Below are positions 38,375-48,070 of a stretch of DNA of 53,524 bases, piece by piece (position 1 is the stretch's first letter; each line of letters begins with the position of its first letter). Location of the stretch: NCBI RefSeq assembly GCF_000981225.1, contig NZ_LAJC01000036.1, positions 1 to 53,524 on the forward strand. Reading direction: 5' to 3'. The stretch is from Allosalinactinospora lopnorensis (GTDB taxonomy: Bacteria; Actinomycetota; Actinomycetes; Streptosporangiales; Streptosporangiaceae). Below the pieces are notes generated by a model. That model was not told where the DNA came from, did no database searches, and was given only the letters and a program-made list of their open reading frames with translations. The position numbers and the translations under genes were made by a program.

Positions 38375-38793
38375 ACAACCCCGCGTTCGGCGACGACACC
38401 CCGGTCTACGTCATCTCCGTCGCCGCCGAGCTGTCCGGCCTGCACCCGCAGACGCTGCGCCAGTACGACCGGCTCGGCCTGGTCTCTCCCGGCCGGGCGT
38501 CCGGGCGCGGTCGCCGCTACTCCATGCGCGACATCCAGATGCTCCGCGAGGTGCAGCGGCTGTCCCAGGAGGAGGGCATCAACCTCGCCGGGATCAAACG
38601 CATTCTGGAGCTCCAGCGCGAGGTCGCGGAGCTGCGGGAGCACATCTTCCATCTGCACAACGAAATGGAGGCGGCGCGCAGCGCGGTCTCCCGGCGCGAG
38701 TCGGGGCGCTCTCCCGGCGGCGAACTGCTGCCGGTGCGTCGGGCGCGCGTGACGATCTTCAACACTTCGCCTCCGCCCGAGCAGAACCGATAG
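38371..38793 (+). CDS. hspR: Heat-shock repressor HspR (MerR family)
   Basis: The 140-residue protein has a MerR-type winged helix: [31 protein letters not shown], then [17 protein letters not shown], and a short coiled coil and tail. In Streptomyces and Mycobacterium, HspR binds HAIR sites with DnaK as co-repressor, so dnaK operon expression falls when DnaK is free. The HAIR site before dnaK completes the loop. It overlaps dnaJ by 4 bp. Confidence 0.96.
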   Translation: MNNPAFGDDTPVYVISVAAELSGLHPQTLRQYDRLGLVSPGRASGRGRRYSMRDIQMLREVQRLSQEEGINLAGIKRILELQREVAELREHIFHLHNEMEAARSAVSRRESGRSPGGELLPVRRARVTIFNTSPPPEQNR

Positions 38794-38843
38794 CCGGTTC
38801 CGACCGTGGTCGTACCGCTCGGGAGGGGCATCCGGGCGGTATC

Positions 38844-38870
38844 CCGCCGCGGCGCGCGGCGCCGCGGCGG
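38844..38870 (+). terminator. GC-rich hairpin between hspR and clpB
   Basis: A 10-bp perfect stem, CCGCCGCGGC/GCCGCGGCGG, spans a 7-base loop in the 145-bp hspR-clpB gap. It may limit read-through into clpB. Confidence 0.45.
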
Positions 38871-38938
38871 CCGACCCGGTCGACGAGAACGAACCAGACA
38901 ACCGTGCAGCGACTTTCGTGTGAAGGGGGCGGCGCAGC

Positions 38939-41565
38939 ATGGACTTCAAACTGACCCGGAAAAGCCAGGAAGCACTGTCAGCGGCGATCCGGCGCGCGAC
39001 CGCGGACGGCAGTCCGCAGGTCGAACCGGCGCACTTACTCACAGCACTCGTCAACCAGGGCGAGGGGATCATCCGTCCCCTGCTCAAAGAGGTCGGAATC
39101 TCCCCTGACGAGCTGAACACCAAGGTCGAGCAGGCCATTGCCGGCCTGCCCAAAGCGGCCGGCAGCACGGTGAGCGCACCGGCCAGCTCGCGCCAGCTCA
39201 TCGTCTCGATGAACACCGCCGCCCAGCGGGCCCAGCAGATGGAGGACGAGTTCGTCTCCACCGAGCACCTGCTCGTCGGGTTGGCCGCCGACGGCGGCGA
39301 GGCGGGGCGCATCCTGCGCGACGCCGGGGCCACCCCCGAGGCGCTGCTGGAGGCGTTCGAGCGGGTGCGCGGCAGCGGCCGGGTGACCTCGGAGAATCCC
39401 GAGGAGACCTACCAGGCGCTGGAGAAGTACGGGGTCGATCTGACCCAGCAGGCGCGCTCAGGCGCCCTCGACCCGGTGATCGGGCGGGACTCCGAGATCC
39501 GCCGCGTCGTCCAGGTACTCTCCCGCCGCACCAAGAACAACCCGGTGCTGATCGGCGAGCCCGGCGTCGGGAAGACCGCGGTCGTGGAGGGTCTCGCCCA
39601 GCGTGTCGTGGCGGGCGACGTACCGGAGTCCCTGCGCGACAAGCGGCTGATCGCACTGGACCTGTCGGCGATGGTGGCCGGCGCGAAGTACCGCGGCGAG
39701 TTCGAGGAGCGCCTCAAGGCCGTCCTGAACGAGATCAAGGAGAGCGAAGGCCAGATCATCACGTTCATCGACGAGCTGCACACCATGGTCGGTGCCGGCG
39801 CGGCCGAGGGCGCGATGGACGCGGGGAACATGCTCAAGCCGATGCTGGCGCGCGGTGAGCTGCGCATGGTCGGCGCGACCACGCTGGACGAGTACCGCGA
39901 GCGCGTCGAGAAGGACGCGGCGCTGGAGCGCCGCTTCCAGCAGGTGCTCGTGGACGAGCCTTCGGCGGCCGACACGATCGCGATCCTGCGCGGCCTCAAG
40001 GGGCGCTACGAGGCGCACCACAAGGTGCAGATCGCGGACTCGGCGCTGGTGGCGGCGGCCACCCTCTCGGACCGCTACATCACCGCGCGGTTCCTGCCGG
40101 ACAAGGCCATCGACCTAATCGACGAGGCGGCATCGCGGCTGCGCATGGAGATCGACTCGCGGCCGGTGGAGATCGACGAGCTGCAGCGCACGGTCGACCG
40201 GCTGAAGATGGAGGAGATGGCGCTGGAGAAGGAGTCCGACTCCGCGTCCGTACAGCGGCTGGAGCGTCTCCGCGCGGATCTCGCCGACCGGCAGGAGGAG
40301 CTGAACGCCTCCTGGCCCGCTGGGAACAGGAGAAGGCGGGCCTGAACCGGGTCGGTGAGCTCAAGGAGCGCCTGGACGACCTGCGCACCCAGGCCGAACG
40401 CGCCCAGCGCGACGGGGACTTCACCGAGGCGTCCCGACTGATGTACGGGGAGATCCCGCAGGTGGAGAAGCAGCTCGAAGAGGCGTCCTCCGCCGCGGAA
40501 GAGGAAGAGGAGTCCCAGCATGACAGCGCGCCGCCGGCCATGGTCAAGGATGAGGTCGAGGCCGACGACATCGCCGATGTCGTGTCGTCGTGGACCGGTA
40601 TCCCGGTCGGGCGGCTGATGGAGGGCGAGACCGCCAAGCTGCTGCGCATGGAGGAGGAGCTCGGCAGGCGGCTGATCGGGCAGTCCACCGCCGTCACCGC
40701 GGTCTCCGACGCCGTGCGTCGCGCCCGGGCCGGCATCTCCGACCCGGACCGCCCCACCGGCTCGTTCCTGTTCCTCGGCCCCACGGGTGTCGGCAAGACC
40801 GAGCTGGCCAAGGCGCTGGCGGAGTTCCTGTTCGACGACGAGCGCGCCATCGTGCGCGTGGACATGAGCGAGTACTCCGAGAAGCACTCGGTGGCCCGGC
40901 TGGTGGGGGCGCCGCCCGGCTACATCGGCTACGAGGAGGGCGGCCAGCTCACGGAGGCGGTACGGCGCCGCCCGTACACCGTGGTGCTGCTGGACGAGGT
41001 GGAGAAGGCGCACCTGGAGGTCTTCGACACGCTGCTCCAGGTCCTGGAGGACGGCCGCCTCACCGATGGCCAGGGACGCCTCGTGGACTTCCGGAACACG
41101 CTGCTGATCCTCACCTCGAACCTGGGTTCGCAGTTCCTGGTCGACCCGTCCCTGGAGAACGGGGTCAAGCAGGAGAAGGTGATGTCGATCGTCCGCACCA
41201 CCTTCAAACCGGAGTTTCTGAACCGGTTGGACGACGTCATCATGTTCGACGCGCTGTCGACGGAGGAGCTGACCCGGATCGTCGACCTGCAGGTCGACAA
41301 GCTGGCCGCACGGCTGGCCGACCGCCGGCTGGAGCTGGAGGTCACCCCGGCCGCGCGGGAGTGGCTGGCGCTCACCGGCTACGACCCGGTCTACGGCGCC
41401 CGTCCGCTGCGCCGCCTGGTGCAGGCCTCGATCGGCGACCCGCTGGCGAAGGCGCTCCTTTCGGGCGAGCTGCAGGAGGGCGCCACGGTCATGGTGGACC
41501 TGGACGAGGAAAAGGACGCGCTCACTGTCGGTGCCGCGGGCAGGGAGGACGCGGCCTCCTCCTGA
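38939..41565 (+). CDS. clpB: ATP-dependent disaggregase ClpB, frame broken near 40309
   Basis: The repaired length is about 875 residues. The protein comprises an N-terminal repeat domain, NBD1 with Walker A GEPGVGKT, the M-domain coiled coil, and NBD2 with Walker A GPTGVGKT and Walker [12 protein letters not shown]. It threads aggregated proteins through its hexamer, working with DnaK. The frame break is in the M domain at GAACGCC|TCCTGG; adding one C restores [20 protein letters not shown]. No HAIR box is visible in the upstream gap, so its heat control may depend on read-through from the dnaK operon. Confidence 0.96.
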
Positions 41566-41576
41566 TCCGCGACCGG

Positions 41577-41617
41577 CACGACAATGGGGCCGGCGGAACG
41601 TCGGCCCCATTGTCGTG
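41577..41617 (+). terminator. Strong terminator after clpB
   Basis: A perfect 16-bp stem, CACGACAATGGGGCCG/CGGCCCCATTGTCGTG, with a 9-base loop starts 11 bp past the clpB stop and ends the heat-shock cluster. Confidence 0.8.
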
Positions 41618-41713
41618 TCCACGGCGTGCCACGCCCCGCGCAGGCGCGTGCGGCGGCTCCGGCTGGCCGCCGCCCTTCGAGGGAGCAGGAACGGAACCGC
41701 CACCACCCCTTGT

Positions 41714-41728
41714 TGAAAACGGTTTTCA
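41714..41728 (+). promoter_or_regulatory. Zur-like box upstream of the methyltransferase gene
   Basis: TGAAAAC-G-GTTTTCA is a perfect 7-1-7 palindrome matching the actinobacterial Zur consensus TGAAAATGATTTTCA in both outer hexamers. A -10-like TATGAG (41732-41737) follows directly. Zinc repression is the leading prediction. Confidence 0.7.
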
Positions 41729-41857
41729 TTGTATGAGATGATCCGGGTACGGCACATAGAGTGCTACCCGCCCGGCTCCGGGGCTCCCGACACCGCCCCG
41801 GAGCCGGGCGGGGCTCAACGGGACGCGTCCGAGACCGGTCGGCGGAAGGGAAGCGGA

Positions 41858-42622
41858 ATGGACGAGCCGAACCGGGCGGCCGCATCTGCGCCCCCGTACG
41901 CATCCCAGGAGTCGTGGGAGCTGCGGCAGAGCCTGCCGGATCCGCTTCCCGCGGACGTGATCGTCGCCGCGAACCGGCCCAGGGAGAATGTGGCCTCGCA
42001 TCGGAGCTACAGCTACAACGGCTGGGATTTCGACGTACCGCCGGGCGTGTTCTCCCCGGGACTGACCAGCCAGGTCGTGTTCGACCGGCTGCTCGACGGC
42101 ACCATCCCCCTCGCGGGCGGGCGCTACGCCGTCATGGGGTGCGGACTCGGTGTCGAGACCGTGATCGCGGCGAAGCGGGGCGCGAGAGAGGTCTACGCGC
42201 TGGATCTGCACCCGGAGAGCGTCCGGAACACCACCGCCCACTACAAGCGCCTGGCCGGAGAGCACTCCGGCACCCGCCTGATCCCGATCACCTCCGACCT
42301 GTTCGACCGGTTCCCCGAATCGGGCGAGGTCGACGTCGTCACCTTCAACCCGCCCGCAGTCAAGGAGGCGGTCAGCGACGATCCCGACATCGTGCGCAAC
42401 ATGTGCGTGGGGAGCGGCGTCGTGACGCGCTTCTTCGACCAGATCGCCGAACGCGACCTGCTCGCCCCCGGCGGCGAGGTCGACGTCGTCATCTCGAACA
42501 CCTCGGAACTGCGGAAGATCACCGGGCACGCCCTCGACCTCGGTTTCTCCCTTGAGACCGCCCACAGCCAGGGATGGGACGGCAGCGACGTGCGCACCTA
42601 CCTGTTCCGGCTGCGGCGGTAG
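41858..42622 (+). CDS. Class I SAM-dependent methyltransferase, predicted Zur-regulated
   Basis: The 254-residue protein has the SAM motif YAVMGCGLGVETVIAAKRG, the acidic loop VYALDLHP, and the NPP motif in VVTFNPPAV, as in PrmC/HemK-type amide-N methyltransferases. The C-terminal part is small and there is no HemK N-domain. The substrate is unknown. ATG 41858 follows GGAAGGGAAG; a longer frame from 41729 would start inside the operator. The upstream Zur-like box suggests expression when zinc is scarce, but there are no zinc transport genes here. Confidence 0.75.
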   Translation: MDEPNRAAASAPPYASQESWELRQSLPDPLPADVIVAANRPRENVASHRSYSYNGWDFDVPPGVFSPGLTSQVVFDRLLDGTIPLAGGRYAVMGCGLGVETVIAAKRGAREVYALDLHPESVRNTTAHYKRLAGEHSGTRLIPITSDLFDRFPESGEVDVVTFNPPAVKEAVSDDPDIVRNMCVGSGVVTRFFDQIAERDLLAPGGEVDVVISNTSELRKITGHALDLGFSLETAHSQGWDGSDVRTYLFRLRR

Positions 42623-43021
42623 CCTCCGGTCGGCTCCCGGCAGCCGCGACTGCGACGCCCCCTGGCCGGCTGGTCAGGCGCCGGGAGCCTCCCTCTCTTC
42701 GCTCCGCGAGTCCGGCGGCCGCGCCGGGGCGCCCACTCCCGCGGACCGGCCGACCTCCCGAGGCGGATCACCCGGTCCCTCCGGCCGGCACCCCCGGCCG
42801 TACGGCGCCGCACGGCCGTCCACGCAGCGGCCCCTTCCCTGGCGGCCCCGACCCCGCGGAACCTCACACGAGACGGAAATCCTTGCCGGTGTGCGCGTAT
42901 CCACACATGCCCGAGGGCCTCCCTCCTAGCGGACTCCTCCTACTAGGTAGTAACATTATTTTGTTACTAACCAGTAGATCGCGTGTACAGACACAGCGGC
43001 CACGACACAGCGGAGCGCGCC
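42623..43021. other. Intergenic region upstream of the acyl-CoA dehydrogenase gene
   Basis: Most of these 399 bp are GC-rich and featureless. The AT-rich end holds the inverted repeat listed next, in the expected promoter position. Confidence 0.5.
42941..42976. promoter_or_regulatory. Inverted-repeat operator upstream of the acyl-CoA dehydrogenase gene
   Basis: TACTAGGTAGTAAC (42941-42954) and GTTACTAACCAGTA (42963-42976) are inverted with 12 of 14 matching positions and an 8-bp AT-rich spacer. This suits a TetR/FadR-type repressor of fatty acid genes. The regulator is not identified. Confidence 0.55.
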
Positions 43022-44844
43022 ATGACGCACTACAAGAGCAACCTCCGTGACCTCCAGTTCAACCTTTTCGAGGTCTTCAAGCGCCAGGACGTGCTAGGCG
43101 ACGGCCCGTTCGAGGAGCTGGACGAGGACACGGCTCGCACCATTCTTGACGAGGTCAACCGGCTCGCCACCGGGGTCGTGGCCGAGTCCTTCGAAGACGC
43201 CGACCGCAATCCCCCCGTCTTCGACCCGCAGACGAGCACCGTCTCCACCCCCGACAGTCTGAAGAAGTCCTACCGGGCCTACATGGACGCCGGCTGGTAC
43301 AACCTCGACCTGCCCCAGGAACTGGGCGGTCTCGGCGCACCCCGCTCCCTGGTATGGGCGGCCGCGGAGCTCATCCTCGGCTCCAACCCCGCGGTCCACA
43401 TGTACGCGGGCGGTCCGGGCTTCGCCAATGTTCTCTGGCTGGAGGGCAACGAGGCGCAGAAGCGGTTCGCCGAGCAGGCGATCGAGCGCGGCTGGGGCGC
43501 CACCATGGTGCTCACCGAGCCCGACGCCGGATCCGACGTCGGCGCCGGCCGGACGAAGGCCGTCGAGCAGGCGGACGGTACCTGGCACATCGACGGTGTG
43601 AAGCGGTTCATCACCTCCGCTGAACAGGACATGACCGAGAACATCTTCCACCTGGTCTTGGCGCGTCCCGAGGGCGCCAAGCCCGGAACGAAGGGTCTCT
43701 CGCTGTTCCTGGTCCCGAAGTACCTGGTCGACGAGGACGACTCCCTCGGCGAGCGCAACGGCGTCTACGTGACCAACGTCGAGCACAAGATGGGCCTCAA
43801 GGCGTCCACCACGTGCGAGCTGACCTTCGGTGCCAAACACCCGGCCGTCGGCTACCTCGTCGGCGACAAGCATGACGGCATCCGGCAGATGTTCCTCATC
43901 ATCGAGTACGCCCGGATGATGGTCGGCACGAAGGCGATCGCCACGCTGTCCACCGGCTACCTGAACGCCCTGGAGTACGCCAAGGAGCGCAAGCAGGGCG
44001 CCGACATGACCCAGATGTCGGACAAGACCGCCCCGCGGGTCACCATCACCCACCACCCTGACGTGCGGCGCAGCCTGATGACGCAGAAGGCCTACGCCGA
44101 AGCGCTCCGCGCCCTCGTCATCTACACCGCCTCCCAGCAGGACGCGGTGCAGATCGCCCAGCACAAGGGCGAGGACCACAGCGACATCGAGGCCCTCAAC
44201 GACCTGCTGCTGCCCATCGTCAAGGGGGTCGGCTCCGAGCGCTCCTACGCGCTGCTCTCCGAGTCGCTGCAGACCCTGGGCGGCTCCGGTTACCTGCAGG
44301 AATACCCGATCGAGCAGTACATCCGCGACGCCAAGATCGACACCCTGTACGAGGGCACCACGGCGATCCAGGCGCAGGACTTCTTCTTCCGGAAGATCGT
44401 GAAGAACAACGGCAAGGCGTTCGGGCAGCTCGTCAGCGAGATCAAGGCCTTCGCCGACAGCGATGCCGGCAACGGCCGGCTCAAGGACGAGCGCACCGCC
44501 CTCGCCGAGGCCACAGCCGACGTCGAGCGGCTCGTCGAGCTCATGGTGGGCGACACGATGCGCGCCGCCGAGGAGCCCCGCGAGCTGTACAAGGTGGGCC
44601 TGAACACCACGCGCCTGCTGATGGCCGTCGGCGACATCGTCCTGGCTGGCTGCTGCTGCGCCAGGCCGAGGTCGCCCTGTCGGCTATCGACGGCGCCGAT
44701 CAGGCGGACCAGGACTTCTACACCGGAAAGATCGCGGCCGCGCGGTTCTTCGCCGGCCAGGTCCTTCCGCGGGTGGCCGCGGAGCGCAGGATCGCGGAGG
44801 ACACCACGCTGGATCTCATGGAGATCCCCGAATCGGCCTTCTGA
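43022..44844 (+). CDS. Acyl-CoA dehydrogenase, FadE5-like (frame broken near 44646)
   Basis: The repaired protein has about 607 residues, close to FadE5-type enzymes (about 610) and longer than the usual 380-400, due to extra N- and C-terminal domains. Landmarks are the flavin-contacting [10 protein letters not shown], the [13 protein letters not shown] region, [22 protein letters not shown], and LYEGTTAIQ, whose Glu is the usual catalytic base in these enzymes. It oxidises acyl-CoA to trans-2-enoyl-CoA with FAD. One added base near 44646 restores [20 protein letters not shown] ... MEIPESAF. Confidence 0.9.
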
Positions 44845-45205
44845 GCCGGTCTCCCCTCCCGGCCAGGAGGCATGGCCGGTAACACGGAGCGGGCGGGGCG
44901 GTCACCGCCCCGCCCGCTCCGCTTGTGCGGTCTGCCGGGCCTCCCGCCGCGGCGCGGGCAGTGGGAGCGTCCGTAGCGTGCTCGCTGACGCGGGACGGCG
45001 GGAATCCCCATGAAAAAAGCTCACTGCGGGCGCCGCCTCTTGGTGATGGCATACTGCGATGCGGGTAGTCGTAGAACGTGGGTCGGCCTCCTCCCCTCAG
45101 CCGAAGCGGAGGGCGTCCCGCGCGGGCGCAGTCGCCGCACTCCTCGCGGAACGCGCCTGTGGACAACGGCAGATCACACCTCATGACGCGCCGCGGAGGC
45201 AGCCA
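44845..45205. other. Intergenic region after the acyl-CoA dehydrogenase gene
   Basis: These 361 bp hold the strong terminator at 44885-44921 and the short upstream region of the DUF6458 gene (GGAGG at 45195-45199). No gene was found. Confidence 0.45.
44885..44921 (+). terminator. Strong terminator of the acyl-CoA dehydrogenase gene
   Basis: An 18-bp perfect stem, CGGAGCGGGCGGGGCGGT/ACCGCCCCGCCCGCTCCG, has one base between its arms (central pairs open to form the loop), 41 bp past the stop. Confidence 0.75.
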
Positions 45206-45418
45206 ATGGGTATCGGGCTCGGGATCTTCCTCATCGTCATCGGCGCCGTGCTGAAATTCGGCATCACCGCCGATGTGGCCGCGCTCGATCTGGACGCCAT
45301 CGGGGTCATCTTCATGGTGGCCGGAGCCGCGGTCGTCATCCTGACGATCTTCATGATGATCCTGCGCCGCGAGCAGCCGCACCACGAGCGGGTCGACAGC
45401 GACGGCGACGTGGTCTGA
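45206..45418 (+). CDS. DUF6458 small membrane protein
   Basis: The 70-residue protein has two TM helices (about residues 3-17 and 30-53), starting MGIGLGIFLIVIGAVLKFGI and containing LDAIGVIFMVAGAAVV, as in DUF6458. The tail is charged (RREQPHHERVDSDGD). ATG 45206 has GGAGG 6 bases upstream. Function is unknown. Confidence 0.8.
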   Translation: MGIGLGIFLIVIGAVLKFGITADVAALDLDAIGVIFMVAGAAVVILTIFMMILRREQPHHERVDSDGDVV

Positions 45419-45483
45419 ACCGGCCGCTCCCCCGCCCGCGGACCGGATCGTGCACGACGACGCGCAGCAGCCGGCACCTCCGC

Positions 45484-46806
45484 CTACCGCCGCACCCGCG
45501 GGTAGCGCCACAGCTGGACGATGAGGACGAGCGCGGCGGCGACCGTCGTCGCCGCGACGGGCAGGAAGGCCAACTGGAAGGCGGGGCCGCTGGGCGGCTC
45601 CGGCAGCGCCTCCAGGATCAGGCCCGCGCCCACCGTGGTCAGCACCACGGCGAGGAAACCGCTCATGTTCACCAGGCCGGCCGCCACCCCGGTCCGGTGC
45701 GCGGGAACCCCGTCCCGGGCGAAGTCGAACGACAGGGGCGCCGCCATCATCATCGCCGCGGAACAGCAGGCGAGGTGCGCGACCACCACCGGCGCGGGTG
45801 GTGGACCCCCGGGCCACGCGACGAGAGCGATCCAGCCCAGGCTCAGAAGCACGGCGGAGACGAGCACGGTCGGTTTCCGGACACCCGGCCGGCGCCCGAT
45901 CAACGCCCCGATCACGGGCGACGTCCAGAGGGTGGCGACCCCGAGCACGGTCAGCACCAGGCCCGCCGCAGCGGGGGCGAAGCCCATCCCCGCCACGAGG
46001 AACGGGTAGCCCCACAGTGCCGCCAACATGGTGTAGGGCGCCTGCATGACAATGTGGTTGGCCATGCCCACGCGTGACCCGCGCGCCTTCGCTGCCTCGA
46101 CCAGGCTCGCCCAAACAGGGAGCGGCTTGCGCGCGTGCCCGTCCCGCATCCCGGCAGGACGGTCCCGCACGACAAGCAGGACCAGCAGCACCATCACCGC
46201 GGTCACCGCGCCCGCACCGAGAAACGCGGCGGTCCAGCCGAGCCCGCGCAGCGCCGCTGACAGCGGGACCACACTGGCGACCTGGCCGAGTCCGCCGATC
46301 ATCCCGGTGAAGGCGCTGACCAGAGCGTACTGCGACCGCGGGAACCACAGCGCGCCGAGCCGAAGGACGTTGAGGAAGGTCACCGCGTCCCCGGCACCGA
46401 TGAGCACCCGCGCGGCGATCGCCACGTGGATGTTCGGGGCGACGGCGAACAGCACGACGCCGGCCACCATCGCCAGCAGCCCCATCAGCAGCGTCCGGCG
46501 CGGCCCCAAGCGGTCCGCCAGCAGCCCTGCGGGCATCTGCAGGACGAGGTAGACCACGAGCTGCATGACGGGGAGCGCCGACAGCAGCGCCGGTCCTACC
46601 TGGAAGCGCTCCTGGGCCTCCAGCGCGGCGACACCGAGCCCGTTGCGGTGGAACATCGCCAGGAAGTAGACGCCCACGGCGACGGCCCACACGAGCCACG
46701 CGCGGACACCGCCGGGCGGCTCGACCGCAGTAGTGGTCGGCAGGGTCCGATCATGGGAGGAATGAGCGGAATACTGTTGCGGCTGAGGCGGTGCGGCGGT
46801 ACTCAC
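45484..46806 (-). CDS. Major facilitator superfamily transporter
   Basis: The 440-residue protein has 12 predicted TM helices and an MFS signature between TM2 and TM3 (GLLADRLGPRRTLL). Its N-terminus overlaps the end of the upstream GntR gene by 4 bp, so the two form one operon and the regulator probably controls transport of its own ligand. The substrate is not evident; organic acids are common for FCD-type GntR partners. Confidence 0.88.
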   Translation of the reverse strand: MSTAAPPQPQQYSAHSSHDRTLPTTTAVEPPGGVRAWLVWAVAVGVYFLAMFHRNGLGVAALEAQERFQVGPALLSALPVMQLVVYLVLQMPAGLLADRLGPRRTLLMGLLAMVAGVVLFAVAPNIHVAIAARVLIGAGDAVTFLNVLRLGALWFPRSQYALVSAFTGMIGGLGQVASVVPLSAALRGLGWTAAFLGAGAVTAVMVLLVLLVVRDRPAGMRDGHARKPLPVWASLVEAAKARGSRVGMANHIVMQAPYTMLAALWGYPFLVAGMGFAPAAAGLVLTVLGVATLWTSPVIGALIGRRPGVRKPTVLVSAVLLSLGWIALVAWPGGPPPAPVVVAHLACCSAAMMMAAPLSFDFARDGVPAHRTGVAAGLVNMSGFLAVVLTTVGAGLILEALPEPPSGPAFQLAFLPVAATTVAAALVLIVQLWRYPRVRR

Positions 46807-47447
46807 CGGCGCGCCCCCAGCATCGCGCCCGCGGCGTCCATGTGCGCCTGGACCGCCTCGCTCGCGGCGCGGATGTCGCCGGCGCGGATCGCGTCCATGA
46901 TCGCGGCGTGCTCCCGGATGTTGCCCCGCAGCCGCTCCACGGTGCGCGCCCCCTCCTCCATCATCCGCAGCTGCCGATCGCGCAGCGACTCGTAGAGGTC
47001 GAACAGGACCCGGTTCCCGGCCGCTTCGACTATGGCCCGGTGGAACTCGCGGTCGGCGAGGACGAACGCGCGCTTGTCGGTCTCAGCGGTCGCGCGCATC
47101 TCGTCCAGATGCTTGGTGAGGGTCGGCACGAGCGCGGCACGCTCCTCCTCACCGGCTCCGGCGACCCGCTGGGCGGTGAAGCCCTCGACGAGCCTGCGCG
47201 TCTCGATCACGTCGTCGATCTCCGCCTGCGACACGGGCACGATCAGCGCGCCGCGCTTGGGGTAGAGGCGGACGAGGCCCTCGCCTTCGAGCCGGAGGAG
47301 CGCCTCGCGCACCGGGGTACGCGAGACTCCGATGCCGGTGGCGATGTCGCCTTCGCTGATGAGCTCACCCCCGGCGTAGCGGCGGGTGAGGATGGCGTCC
47401 TTGGTGTACCGGTAGGCACGGTCCGTTGCGGACAGCTTCGTATCCAT
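46803..47447 (-). CDS. GntR family regulator, FCD (FadR-C) type
   Basis: The 214-residue protein has an N-terminal winged helix (GELISEGDIATGIGVSRTPVREALLRLEGEGLV) and an all-helical FCD domain with metal-ligand-type residues (DREFHRAIVEAAGN ... EHAAIMDAI). FCD proteins sense small carboxylates or their metal complexes and usually repress the operon they lie in; here the MFS gene follows with a 4-bp overlap. An inverted repeat ATGTCG/CGACAT at the start codon may be its operator. Confidence 0.88.
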   Translation of the reverse strand: MDTKLSATDRAYRYTKDAILTRRYAGGELISEGDIATGIGVSRTPVREALLRLEGEGLVRLYPKRGALIVPVSQAEIDDVIETRRLVEGFTAQRVAGAGEEERAALVPTLTKHLDEMRATAETDKRAFVLADREFHRAIVEAAGNRVLFDLYESLRDRQLRMMEEGARTVERLRGNIREHAAIMDAIRAGDIRAASEAVQAHMDAAGAMLGARR

Positions 47448-47472
47448 GTCGTATCTATGCTAATGCCGACAT
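47446..47472. promoter_or_regulatory. Inverted repeat at the GntR start, candidate autoregulatory operator
   Basis: ATGTCG-N15-CGACAT is a perfect 6-bp-arm repeat overlapping the start codon, with a minus-strand -10-like TAGCAT between the arms, so the mRNA may begin near the ATG. Confidence 0.4.
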
Positions 47473-48070
47473 GACCGGAGACTGCTGTGATTCCTCTTAC
47501 GCCCCCGCGATGGACACATCACCGACCGAAGAGGGCACGCCGGCCTCCGGCACGGCATGAAAGGCGCCTTGAAAACGAGAAAACACACTCAGTCACAAAC
47601 GAATCTCTGGTAGTGATTTTTTAACCACGTTGGATATTAGGCCTTTTCGACACGGAATCCGTTTCAACGAAACCCCTAACAAGCGAATCAGGGTTCCACT
47701 GACCGATTCAGGCCACCCGCCGAAGCGGACAGGACTACTAAAGACGCACTCTGAACTGCGGCAACGGCACCGCATCCGCCCCCTGGCCACGTTCCGCTCT
47801 GTGACGTGCACTACATCCGACGAACTCTCCCCCTAGGGGGCCATTGCTGCTACGATCCGGAACGCAAAGAATAACTGTGAGGTAACGACCCACCTAGTTG
47901 CCTCATTACCTCAATCTTTGTGGAGATTCCGGACCACCGTCCCCCACGGCGCCTTCCCCTCTCTCAAACGGCGCCGGAGCGGTACGGTCCCGCTTTGGGC
48001 CGCGCCAGCGTGGTCACATCGACGGGGCGGCGCCCCCACCGCCGGTCCCTCCGAACAGTAGGAGATGTCC
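47448..48070. other. Long intergenic region with low-GC part and repeat cluster
   Basis: These 623 bp include a lower-GC zone (about 47580-47720) with no convincing gene, the palindrome CCCCCTAGGGGG (47829-47840), and a triple half-site cluster at 47878-47913. It separates the GntR gene from the small hypothetical gene at 48071. Confidence 0.4.
47878..47913. promoter_or_regulatory. Cluster of TGAGGTAA half-sites
   Basis: TGAGGTAAC (47878-47886), GTTGCCTCA (47897-47905; one mismatch from the inverse) and TTACCTCA (47906-47913) give three copies of one half-site in mixed orientation, as in a multi-dimer operator. Confidence 0.4.

Noticed and set aside
34512-40309. Programmed ribosomal frameshifting in dnaK and clpB
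   Set aside because: No slippery heptamer or downstream pseudoknot is evident, the same single-base loss recurs in ten unrelated places, and these genes are not known to use frameshifting.
47590-47720. tRNA-like or small RNA gene in the low-GC zone
   Set aside because: GTTTC/GAAAC and GGTTCCAC fragments are present but no cloverleaf or T-loop consensus (GTTCRAnnC) could be assembled.
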